Origin: Halalkalibacter oceani
GTDB lineage: Bacteria; Bacillota; Bacilli; Bacillales; Bacillaceae_D
Length of the DNA stretch: 40,871 bases
Assembly (NCBI RefSeq): GCF_023715705.1
Contig: NZ_JAMBOS010000032.1
Location: forward strand, 1 to 40,871
Direction of reading: 5' to 3'
This document shows positions 33,456-40,436 of the stretch, in pieces (position 1 is the stretch's first letter; each line of letters begins with the position of its first letter). Position numbers and translations under genes: made by a program. The notes beneath the pieces are model-generated. The model was not told the origin of the DNA. It was given only the letters and a program-made list of their open reading frames with translations, and did not search any database.

Positions 33456-33829
33456 TGAAGGACGCTTCCAAAGCCGGTCCCGTTGAGATTCAATGGTATA
33501 ATGGCTATAAACTGTGCCCGCATCCGGCTCCGGAGCAAAATGGAACGGTGATTATTTTCGGGCTGGAAGCAATTGTACGTTCCTTTTTAACCGAAGATGA
33601 AGCGGGAGCGCGCGAACGGTTCCGTTCGTGGCTCGAGAGCTGGCTTTGCTGGGAGCAATCTGGCGGTATTCTTTATTTGGTCGGCTCCGATGTCGGCAAG
33701 GGTGTCGTCCCGCTTGAAAAAGAAGCACGGCTTTTTCGCGATTATGTCGGTGTCTGTTTTCAGGAAGTAGCAAGGAAGGCAGAGCGCGTCGATCTGATTT
33801 GGTATGGATTGGCGACACAATTAAAATAG
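33407..33829 (+). CDS. Degenerate CobU-like protein, probably started at ATT
   Basis: 140 residues if translation begins at ATT 33407, directly behind AAGGAGG (33392-33398) with an 8-base gap. The resulting N-terminus IHFVTGGAFHGKNKWV lines up with the CobU P-loop start. The C-terminal part (LVGSDVGKGVVPLEKEARLFRDYVGVCFQEVARKAERVDLIWYGLATQLK) matches the CobU end. The middle is shortened, and the P-loop is GGAFHGKN instead of GGxRSGKS. The only canonical in-frame start is GTG 33338, which has no ribosome site and lies 118 bases inside cobC. Such short CobU paralogues occur in B12 operons of other Bacillaceae; their role is unclear. Confidence 0.7.
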   Translation: MHFVTGGAFHGKNKWVMKDASKAGPVEIQWYNGYKLCPHPAPEQNGTVIIFGLEAIVRSFLTEDEAGARERFRSWLESWLCWEQSGGILYLVGSDVGKGVVPLEKEARLFRDYVGVCFQEVARKAERVDLIWYGLATQLK

Positions 33830-33839
33830 GAGGCTGGTT

Positions 33840-34424
33840 ATGAGACTTTATACAAGAACAGGGGATGAAGGGCAAACGAGTGTCATTGGTGGAAGAATGG
33901 CGAAGGATGATACACGGGTCATTGCTTATGGAACAACGGATGAGGTCAATTCTTTTGTCGGGATGGCGGTTGCTCAGCTTGATGAGGAGGTCTTTCCTGA
34001 TATTAAAGCGGAGCTTGTCAAAATCCAGCACGAGCTGTTTGATTGCGGCGGCGATTTGGCGATGCTCAAGCAAAGGGAGGATCGGCCCTATAAAGCAAAG
34101 CAGGAGATGATCGACTTTCTTGAGGAACGGATCGATGCATATATTCAAGAAGCGCCGGAGCTGGAGCGATTTATTTTGCCGGGTGGCGCAGAGGCTGCCG
34201 CGACGATTCATGTCTGCCGGACGGTCACAAGGCGGGCTGAACGCTATGTTACGAGGCTCCATCGTGAATCAGATGTCGTCAATCCGATCGTGTTAAAATA
34301 TCTGAATCGTCTGTCCGACTATTTTTTCGCGATTGCCCGCGTGATTAACAGCCGCCTTCAAGTGAAAGATGTTGAATATGAACGGAGCGCAATCGTCTTT
34401 CGCAACGGAAAACGGAAAGAGTAG
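33840..34424 (+). CDS. pduO: PduO-type cob(I)alamin adenosyltransferase
   Basis: 194 residues. RLYTRTGDEGQTSVIGGRMAKDDTRVIAYGTTDEVNSFVG is the ATP-binding signature, and FILPGGAEAAATIHVCRTVTRRAERYV and YLNRLSDYFFAIARVIN complete the family pattern. It transfers the 5'-deoxyadenosyl group from ATP to cob(I)alamin or precursors, making the form handled by CbiZ, CbiB and CobU. AGGAGG lies eight bases before the ATG. It is the last gene of the operon, followed by two hairpins. Confidence 0.95.
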   Translation: MRLYTRTGDEGQTSVIGGRMAKDDTRVIAYGTTDEVNSFVGMAVAQLDEEVFPDIKAELVKIQHELFDCGGDLAMLKQREDRPYKAKQEMIDFLEERIDAYIQEAPELERFILPGGAEAAATIHVCRTVTRRAERYVTRLHRESDVVNPIVLKYLNRLSDYFFAIARVINSRLQVKDVEYERSAIVFRNGKRKE

Positions 34425-34436
34425 GGGACAACAAGT

Positions 34437-34483
34437 TTGAGGCTGGACAAAAGGAAAAGAACCAACCTTTTGTCCAGCCTCAA
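34437..34483 (+). terminator. Long hairpin after the cobalamin operon
   Basis: TTGAGGCTGGACAAAAGG (34437-34454) pairs perfectly over 18 bp with CCTTTTGTCCAGCCTCAA (34466-34483). No T-run follows. It may act with the next hairpin. Confidence 0.65.
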
Positions 34484-34501
34484 TATCGAGAAGTTATTTC
34501 C

Positions 34502-34534
34502 GAAGCAGCCTGAGAGTCCGGCTGCTTCATTTTT
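34502..34534 (+). terminator. Rho-independent terminator
   Basis: GAAGCAGCC (34502-34510) pairs with GGCTGCTTC (34520-34528), followed by ATTTTT. Confidence 0.8.
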
Positions 34535-34549
34535 CGTAAAGCGAAGTAT

Positions 34550-34579
34550 TTGACAATGATTACCTGAGTCGTTTATAGT
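34550..34579 (+). promoter_or_regulatory. Sigma-A promoter of the exporter-LacI pair
   Basis: Perfect TTGACA (34550-34555), 18-base spacer, TATAGT (34574-34579). The palindrome at 34580-34599 begins at the next base, so the start point would lie inside it. Confidence 0.75.
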
Positions 34580-34599
34580 TTAGTAGATCGATCTACTAA
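34580..34599. promoter_or_regulatory. Perfect 20-bp palindrome, probable repressor operator
   Basis: TTAGTAGATCGATCTACTAA is fully self-complementary and touches the -10 box. A bound dimer would block initiation. It resembles TetR/QacR-type operators (central GATCGATC with long arms) more than LacI operators, although the gene two places downstream is a LacI regulator. Confidence 0.7.
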
Positions 34600-34653
34600 T
34601 GGTTCGTGGTCGTTGTGCGGTTTTCATATATCATCCTAGAAGGAGGCATTCCT

Positions 34654-35577
34654 TTGTTTTCTTTTCAGAAGCATACATATTTATATGCTACAATAATAAC
34701 AATCCTGATGGGCCATAATATGCTTTTAGTAAAGTCGCTTTTGTATACGGTTGAGCCGCTCGTGCTAACATTCGTACGGATGACGCTGACGGCGCTGGCT
34801 CTTTTAGTCCTTTGCTTTTTCGTTTATGGCGTCGTCAAACCAACAATGGAGCAGTGGAAGCTTTTGACGCTGATCGGCTTTTTTGGCGTGTTCGTTCATC
34901 AGATTACGCTGGCGATCGGACTTGAAACTTCCCATGCGACGAACGGCGCGCTTATTTTAGGTTTGAACCCGATCGCGACGACATTGCTTGGGGCCTTATT
35001 ATTGAAGGAAACCTTGTTTCGCCGTCACTATATCGGCGTCATCCTGAGCTTCATCGGAATTTGCTTTATCGTTTTCCGAGGCTTTTCTTCATTCAGCTTT
35101 ACAAGCGGCGATATTCTGCTGTTTTTCTCGATGCTGGCGCAGGCGCTGAGCTTTGTGTACACTCGTAAACTGGCGGGACAAATGAAGATTATCCCGGTAA
35201 CGGCCTACAGCTATTTAGTAGGGGCGGGGATGCTTCTCGTTCTACCATTTGTTCAGGATATGAGCAGCATTTTCACATTTTCAGCATTTATCTGGCTTAA
35301 AATCCTGCTCGCTTCAGTCGTGTTAACGGCATTTGGCTTTATTGGATTCAATCTCTGTATTCAGCGCCTTGGAGCCGGAGGGGCATCGATCTTTTTAAAT
35401 GTGATTACGGTCACGGCTTTAATCGGCGCGGTTATTTACTTAGGTGAAGAGCTGCTGATCCAGCATGTTTTCGGCTTTTTATTTATCAGCGTCGGGATTT
35501 GGGTTGCGACGCACCACAAGGACCCGGCTGTGAAAACAGACCTGCAAAACCGCTCCCATTCGGTTTCCTCGTCATAG
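34654..35577 (+). CDS. EamA/DMT-family transporter
   Basis: 307 residues from TTG 34654; AAGGAGG at 34640-34646 lies seven bases upstream. GTG 34606 in the same frame lacks a site and would add a polar stretch. Ten predicted spans form two EamA repeats (for example ITLAIGLETSHATNGALILGLNPIATTLLGALLLKE in the first, and GFIGFNLCIQRLGAGGASIFLNVITVTALIGAVIYLGEEL in the second). Members export amino acids, metabolites or drugs; the substrate here is not readable. The LacI gene follows after 29 bases. Confidence 0.9.
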   Translation: MFSFQKHTYLYATIITILMGHNMLLVKSLLYTVEPLVLTFVRMTLTALALLVLCFFVYGVVKPTMEQWKLLTLIGFFGVFVHQITLAIGLETSHATNGALILGLNPIATTLLGALLLKETLFRRHYIGVILSFIGICFIVFRGFSSFSFTSGDILLFFSMLAQALSFVYTRKLAGQMKIIPVTAYSYLVGAGMLLVLPFVQDMSSIFTFSAFIWLKILLASVVLTAFGFIGFNLCIQRLGAGGASIFLNVITVTALIGAVIYLGEELLIQHVFGFLFISVGIWVATHHKDPAVKTDLQNRSHSVSSS

Positions 35578-35606
35578 GAGCGAGAAAAAGGAGGAATTGC
35601 TAACTG

Positions 35607-36635
35607 GTGAATTCCAAAAAAAGGCGGCGTGTGACGCTGCAGGATGTCGCCCAGGCGGCCGGAGTGTCACGGGCCACTGCTTCTTTAATCGTCCGTGGCA
35701 GCCCGAAAATTTCGGCTGCAACGCGCGAAAAAGTGTTAGGAAAAATGAATGAATTAGGTTATGTCTATGACCGCGTTGCCGCGAATCTGCGGTCCAAGCA
35801 GTCGACGACCGTCGGCTTGCTGATTACCGAGATCGCCAATCCCTTTTTTTCTGAGCTGCTTGACGGGATTACCGCCGAGCTTGAAAAAGAAGGATACACG
35901 ATTATTTTAGGGACAACCTCGGATTCTTATGAAAAACAGGAACGGCTGCTGGCGACAATGTTGGAAAACCGCGTTGCCGGTATTTTATGGACGCCTGTGT
36001 CGTCCAGTACGGTCAAAACAACGAAACAGCTGGTCGATAGCCAGCTTCCCGTCGTTCAAGTCGGTCGGGAAATTACGGGTTCGACATTTGATTATGTCGG
36101 AATTGATAATCGAGCCGGTGCCGATTTGGTGATTTCCTATCTTGTTAAGGAAGGACACCGCCGGATTGCCTACTTGGGAGGGCCCTCCGCGTCGTCGCCA
36201 TGGCGCGAACGGATTTCGAGCTATAAGCAGGCGCTGCTTCAGGCCGGACTGGAGGTTGATTCGTCGCTGATTGTCGAAAGTGTCGCGACGAGAGAGGGCG
36301 GTAGGAAGGCGATGGCTGAAATATTGAAGCTGGAAAGCAGGCCGACGGCGGCGTTTTGCTTTAATGATATTGTCGCGATCGGGGCGATGCAGGAATTGAA
36401 GGGAAAAGGGCTGGCGCCGGGTGTCGATATGGCGATTGTCGGTTTTGATAATGTTCAGGAGGCGTCGATTTTCACGCCGCGCCTGACGACGGTCTCTTCC
36501 TTTCCGAGGGTGATTGGTACCCAGGCGGCCAAGCTGCTGCATCAGCGAATTGATGATTTCAACAGACCTGCCGAGCGGATTATTCTGGAGCCGGAAATCC
36601 ATATTCGCGAATCGAGCCAAGTCAGGCTTATATGA
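35607..36635 (+). CDS. LacI-family transcriptional regulator
   Basis: 342 residues. Helix-turn-helix VTLQDVAQAAGVSRATASLIVRGSPKISAATREKV with the hinge LRSKQSTTVGLL, then a periplasmic-binding-protein-like ligand domain (EIANPFFSELLDGI; YVGIDNRAGADLVISYLV; CFNDIVAIGAMQEL; VGFDNVQEASIFTPRLTTV). AAGGAGG lies 12 bases before GTG 35607, rather far; a CTG at 35604 is the only closer in-frame alternative. It probably senses a sugar or related ligand and may control the exporter gene before it. Confidence 0.9.
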   Translation: MNSKKRRRVTLQDVAQAAGVSRATASLIVRGSPKISAATREKVLGKMNELGYVYDRVAANLRSKQSTTVGLLITEIANPFFSELLDGITAELEKEGYTIILGTTSDSYEKQERLLATMLENRVAGILWTPVSSSTVKTTKQLVDSQLPVVQVGREITGSTFDYVGIDNRAGADLVISYLVKEGHRRIAYLGGPSASSPWRERISSYKQALLQAGLEVDSSLIVESVATREGGRKAMAEILKLESRPTAAFCFNDIVAIGAMQELKGKGLAPGVDMAIVGFDNVQEASIFTPRLTTVSSFPRVIGTQAAKLLHQRIDDFNRPAERIILEPEIHIRESSQVRLI

Positions 36636-36668
36636 GATTATGAAACGCCGGGTTTCAATTGTTCATGC

Positions 36669-36711
36669 AGAGATGTTTTAAAAGGAAGCGACAGCCTTTT
36701 GAGGCATCTCT
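36669..36711 (+). terminator. Terminator after the LacI gene
   Basis: AGAGATGTTTTAAAAGG (36669-36685) pairs over 17 positions with CCTTTTGAGGCATCTCT (36695-36711), three of them G-U, followed by a pyrimidine-rich tail. Confidence 0.75.
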
Positions 36712-36724
36712 TCCTTTTCTCTTC

Positions 36725-36754
36725 TTGACAATGGTAGCAAGCTTATACTATATT
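36725..36754 (+). promoter_or_regulatory. Sigma-A promoter of the GntR-aldolase operon
   Basis: TTGACA (36725-36730), 18-base spacer, TATATT (36749-36754). The palindromes ACTAGT and TGTTAACA lie just downstream, before the GntR gene, and are possible operator parts. Confidence 0.65.
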
Positions 36755-36810
36755 ACTAGTGAAAACATTAAACTGTTAACATTCTGATGATTGCGAATAG
36801 AGAGGTAATA

Positions 36811-37485
36811 ATGATGGAGCTATTCACAGAAGAAGTGCAACGAAAATTGATTTGGCAACAAGTGCTTGAGAAATTGCGCAAGCGGATTATTTTGGGAGAA
36901 ATGAAAAAGGGTGAGCATTTGAAGGAAGTCGTGCTGTCAAAGGAGCTCGGCGTCAGCCGCGGTCCGGTGCGGGAAGCGATCGTCCAGCTGGAAAAAGAAG
37001 GTCTGGTCCATACGTTCAAAAATGGCCGGACAAAAGTGAACGGCTTTTCCAATGAGGATGTCGACAATCTCTATTTTGCACGGAGTGTCGTAGAAACAGC
37101 GGCGATAGAGCAAATTCACATGCCGGTAGACGAACGATATCTTGCGGAGATGGAAGGGTTGCTAAGTGCAATGGAAGCAGAGGATTTATCAAACCGCAAT
37201 GTTAACTTTCTCGATTTACAATTTCATTATTCCTTAATCCGGTTATCAGAAAACAAAACGCTGATTCAAATGTGGCTTAGTACGAATGGTGTCATTAAAG
37301 CGATTATGGAAATCACCAATGAACATAGTCGCGAACAAAGGGCAACGAACTTAACCCAGCACGGTGAAATTTTAAAAGCGCTTCAATCAGGAGACCGGCA
37401 ACAGGTGAAGCAAACGTTGGAAGCTCATTTACACTATGCGAGGAAGGTTTTGAAAAACTTTTTCGAAACAATTCATATATCTTAA
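36811..37485 (+). CDS. GntR-family (FCD type) transcriptional regulator
   Basis: 224 residues from ATG 36811, which has AGAGG five bases upstream; the in-frame ATG at 36787 has no site. N-terminal winged helix ([59 protein letters not shown]), then an all-helical FCD effector domain with Asp/His metal-ligand candidates ([36 protein letters not shown]). It leads the aldolase operon and probably responds to a carboxylic acid of that pathway. Confidence 0.9.
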   Translation: MMELFTEEVQRKLIWQQVLEKLRKRIILGEMKKGEHLKEVVLSKELGVSRGPVREAIVQLEKEGLVHTFKNGRTKVNGFSNEDVDNLYFARSVVETAAIEQIHMPVDERYLAEMEGLLSAMEAEDLSNRNVNFLDLQFHYSLIRLSENKTLIQMWLSTNGVIKAIMEITNEHSREQRATNLTQHGEILKALQSGDRQQVKQTLEAHLHYARKVLKNFFETIHIS

Positions 37486-37505
37486 AAAGTACAGGAGGTA
37501 CGTTG

Positions 37506-38390
37506 ATGGAAGAGAATAGAAAGGTCCCATGCGGTATTATTGGCTCGGGGAATATTGGCACTGACTTACTGGAAAAGCTCAAACGGAGTAAGGTGTTGGA
37601 GCCGACGGTGATGATCGGCATTGATCCACAGTCAGACGGTTTACAGCGGGCAAAGCAAAAAGGGCTCACGACGATCGACAATGGCATTGAAGGCTTTAAG
37701 GCGCAGCCTGATTTGGCCGACATTCTTTTCGATGCGACAAGCGCCAAAGCGCATATTCAAAATAATAAAGTGCTGCAGGAGCTTGGAAAAACAGTCATCG
37801 ACTTAACACCGGCTGCCATCGGCCCTTATGTCGTTCCTGTGATCAACATCGACGATCACATTGCTGAGTCGAACGTCAACATGGTCACCTGCGGAGGTCA
37901 ATCTACGGTTCCAATTGTAAGCGCTTTAAATAAGGTGGCTGATGTCGCCTATGCAGAAATTGTGTCAACGATTTCCAGTAAAAGCGCCGGGCCCGGTACA
38001 CGGCAAAACATTGATGAATTCACGCAAACAACTGCGAAGGCGCTAGAAGAAGTCGGAGGAGCCGATAAGGGGAAAGTGATTATCATTTTGAACCCGGCAG
38101 AGCCGCCAATCATGATGCGCAATACGATTCACGTCATGATTAAAAAATATAACGAGGAGATTTACGAGCAAATTAGAACGACAGTGACAAACATGGTCGA
38201 GCAAGTGCAGCAATACGTTCCAGGATACACATTAAGCGCTGAGCCTTATTTTAACGAAGATCGAGTGACCATCTTCCTGCAAGTTACCGGTCTCGGTGAT
38301 TATTTACCTGAATATGCAGGCAACCTTGATATTATGACGTCAGCCGCCGTAAGAGTCGGAGAAGAATTTGGACAGCGAAACGATCGCTAG
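37506..38390 (+). CDS. mhpF: Acetaldehyde dehydrogenase, acylating (MhpF/DmpF type)
   Basis: 294 residues from ATG 37506, with AGGAGGT seven bases upstream (a TTG three bases earlier is possible). NAD site [16 protein letters not shown]; catalytic Cys129 in [20 protein letters not shown] in the C-terminal domain. It converts acetaldehyde plus CoA and NAD+ to acetyl-CoA. In known systems it forms a channelling complex with the aldolase encoded next, 12 bases downstream. Confidence 0.94.
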   Translation: MEENRKVPCGIIGSGNIGTDLLEKLKRSKVLEPTVMIGIDPQSDGLQRAKQKGLTTIDNGIEGFKAQPDLADILFDATSAKAHIQNNKVLQELGKTVIDLTPAAIGPYVVPVINIDDHIAESNVNMVTCGGQSTVPIVSALNKVADVAYAEIVSTISSKSAGPGTRQNIDEFTQTTAKALEEVGGADKGKVIIILNPAEPPIMMRNTIHVMIKKYNEEIYEQIRTTVTNMVEQVQQYVPGYTLSAEPYFNEDRVTIFLQVTGLGDYLPEYAGNLDIMTSAAVRVGEEFGQRNDR

Positions 38391-38402
38391 GAGGGGAAAA
38401 GG

Positions 38403-39410
38403 ATGGGAACAGAAAAGATTACAATTAATGATGTAACGCTGCGCGATGGAATGCACGCCATTTCGCATCAATATACAAAGGAGCAAATTGCCGAATTAAC
38501 GAGAGTCATCGATGAATCAGGTGCTGACATTATCGAAGCGACGCATGGCGATGGTCTTGGGGGCAGCTCGATTCAATACGGTTTCTCAAAGGAAACGGAA
38601 GAGACGATTATCCGGACGGCGGTCGAAAATGCGAAGTCGGCTAAAATCGGCGTCCTGCTCATCCCGGGCATCGGCACAATTGAGCATTTGCAGCGCGCCC
38701 ATGAATACGGAGCAAGCGTCGTCCGGATTGCGACTCATTGTACAGAAGCCGACATTTCGGAGCAGCATATTAAATATGCGCGCGACTTAGGAATGGATGT
38801 CGTCGGCTTTCTGATGATGGCTCATATGATTCCGGCCGATCAGCTGGCTGAGCAGGGCAAGAAGATGGAGGCGTACGGAGCGGGAACCGTTTATTGCACA
38901 GACTCGGCCGGGGCGCTGTTAATGGATGATACTCGCCGGCGCATTGCCGCGCTGAAGGAGCAGCTTTCCGTCGAAATCGGCTTTCATGCCCATAACAATC
39001 TGTCGCTCGCCGTCGCGAATTCCATCGTCGCCATTGAAGAGGGAGCGAACCGGATCGACACAAGCCTTGCCGGAATGGGAGCGGGAGCTGGAAACACCGC
39101 GACGGAGGAACTGGTTGCCGTCATGAACAAGGCGAACATCCGCCACAACATCGATTTATATAAAGCGATGGATGCGGCTGAGCATGTGATGAAGCCGATG
39201 ATGAAGCGTCCGATCTCGATTGACAGATTGAGCTTAACGATGGGCTATGCCGGCGTGTACAGCTCATTCCTGCTGTTTGCGTTCCGGACCGCCGAGGAAT
39301 ATGGCATTGACGCCCGCGATATTTTGATGGAAGTTGGACGGCAAAAAGCGGTCGGGGGGCAGGAAGATATCATTCTGTCAATCGCACAGAAATTGGCAAA
39401 CGAAAAATAA
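38403..39410 (+). CDS. mhpE: 4-hydroxy-2-oxovalerate aldolase (MhpE/DmpG type)
   Basis: 335 residues. TIM barrel with NDVTLRDGMHA (Arg14, Asp15, His18 matching the DmpG catalytic and metal residues) and GFHAHNN (metal ligands His195, His197), plus the C-terminal domain that contacts the dehydrogenase. It cleaves 4-hydroxy-2-oxo acids to pyruvate and an aldehyde, which passes to MhpF. GGAGGGG precedes the ATG. Confidence 0.94.
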   Translation: MGTEKITINDVTLRDGMHAISHQYTKEQIAELTRVIDESGADIIEATHGDGLGGSSIQYGFSKETEETIIRTAVENAKSAKIGVLLIPGIGTIEHLQRAHEYGASVVRIATHCTEADISEQHIKYARDLGMDVVGFLMMAHMIPADQLAEQGKKMEAYGAGTVYCTDSAGALLMDDTRRRIAALKEQLSVEIGFHAHNNLSLAVANSIVAIEEGANRIDTSLAGMGAGAGNTATEELVAVMNKANIRHNIDLYKAMDAAEHVMKPMMKRPISIDRLSLTMGYAGVYSSFLLFAFRTAEEYGIDARDILMEVGRQKAVGGQEDIILSIAQKLANEK

Positions 39411-39429
39411 TAGAAGGGGGAGCGCGATT

Positions 39430-40413
39430 ATGCTCGTGATCTTAGCAGATGGGAAGTCGTTGGAAGGAGATCATTATCAAATTGAGGAAGCGTTCTTTCG
39501 CGAGCGCGGAGTTGAATTCAGAGTAGAGGATTGTACGACAGAAGAAGAGGTAATCGCGGCGTGCAAGGATGCCGATGCGGTACTGAGCGTCTACGCTCCG
39601 ATGACGAAAAAGGTGATTGAAGCTTTACCGAACTGTAAGGCTTTGGTGCGCTATGGGATAGGATTTGACAATATCGATGTGCAGGCTGCTTCAGAGCGGG
39701 GAATCGCCGCCTGCAACATTCCTGACTATTGCATTCCTGAAGTCGCGACCCACACGATGGCGATGCTTTTGCAATTTGAACGGAAAATCGGCTTGCTCGA
39801 TGCTTCCGTGCGCGAAGGACATTGGAATCCGAATGCCGGCTTTTATTCCCGCCGCCTGTCATCGTTAACGCTCGGTCTGATTGGCTTTGGGAATATCGCT
39901 CAGGAAGTCGCGAAATATGCCGCGGCGTTTGAAATGAAAATCGTCACGTATGATCCGTTTATTTCCGATGAGATCGTCGAGAAATACGGGGTGAAAAAGG
40001 TCACGCTGGAGCAATTATTCACCGATGCCGATTATATCTCGGCTCATGTACCGTTGAATGAGCATACGCATCATCTGATTAATGAACAGGCCTTTGATAA
40101 AATGAAGAGTTCGGCTGTCCTGCTCAACACCGCCCGTGGTCCAATTATTGATCAAACGGCGTTAGTGAAAGCGATAAAAGAGAACACGATTAGAGGGGCT
40201 TGCCTTGATGTTCTTGAGCACGAGCCATTACAGCTCGATGACGAGATTTTAAAGCTTGAGAATGTCGTCATTACCCCGCATGCCGCCTTCAATAGCGAAG
40301 AAGCAAAGCAGCGTCTTCATTTACGAGTGGCAGAAACCGCATACGCGATCCTCCAGGGAGAGCACCCGAACAACATCCTTAACCGGCAGGCAGTCGTCAG
40401 CGCAAAAGGGTGA
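39430..40413 (+). CDS. D-2-hydroxyacid dehydrogenase (SerA/PGDH-like family)
   Basis: 327 residues from ATG 39430 (AAGGGGGAG upstream; the open frame before it overlaps mhpE). NAD domain GLIGFGNIAQEVA; catalytic Arg236 (NTARGPIID), Glu265 (LEHEP) and His284 (TPHAAF) are all present. There is no ACT domain, so it is unlikely to be the regulated biosynthetic phosphoglycerate dehydrogenase. The operon suggests oxidation or reduction of a hydroxy/oxo acid feeding the aldolase. The last six codons form the left arm of the terminator hairpin. Confidence 0.9.
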   Translation: MLVILADGKSLEGDHYQIEEAFFRERGVEFRVEDCTTEEEVIAACKDADAVLSVYAPMTKKVIEALPNCKALVRYGIGFDNIDVQAASERGIAACNIPDYCIPEVATHTMAMLLQFERKIGLLDASVREGHWNPNAGFYSRRLSSLTLGLIGFGNIAQEVAKYAAAFEMKIVTYDPFISDEIVEKYGVKKVTLEQLFTDADYISAHVPLNEHTHHLINEQAFDKMKSSAVLLNTARGPIIDQTALVKAIKENTIRGACLDVLEHEPLQLDDEILKLENVVITPHAAFNSEEAKQRLHLRVAETAYAILQGEHPNNILNRQAVVSAKG

Positions 40414-40436
40414 AGTGTCCCTTTTGCGCTGACGAC
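40393..40436 (+). terminator. Terminator hairpin that starts inside the dehydrogenase gene
   Basis: GTCGTCAGCGCAAAAGGG (40393-40410, the last codons of the gene) pairs perfectly over 18 bp with CCCTTTTGCGCTGACGAC (40419-40436). The stop codon lies in the loop (TGAAGTGT). No T-run follows. Confidence 0.7.
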
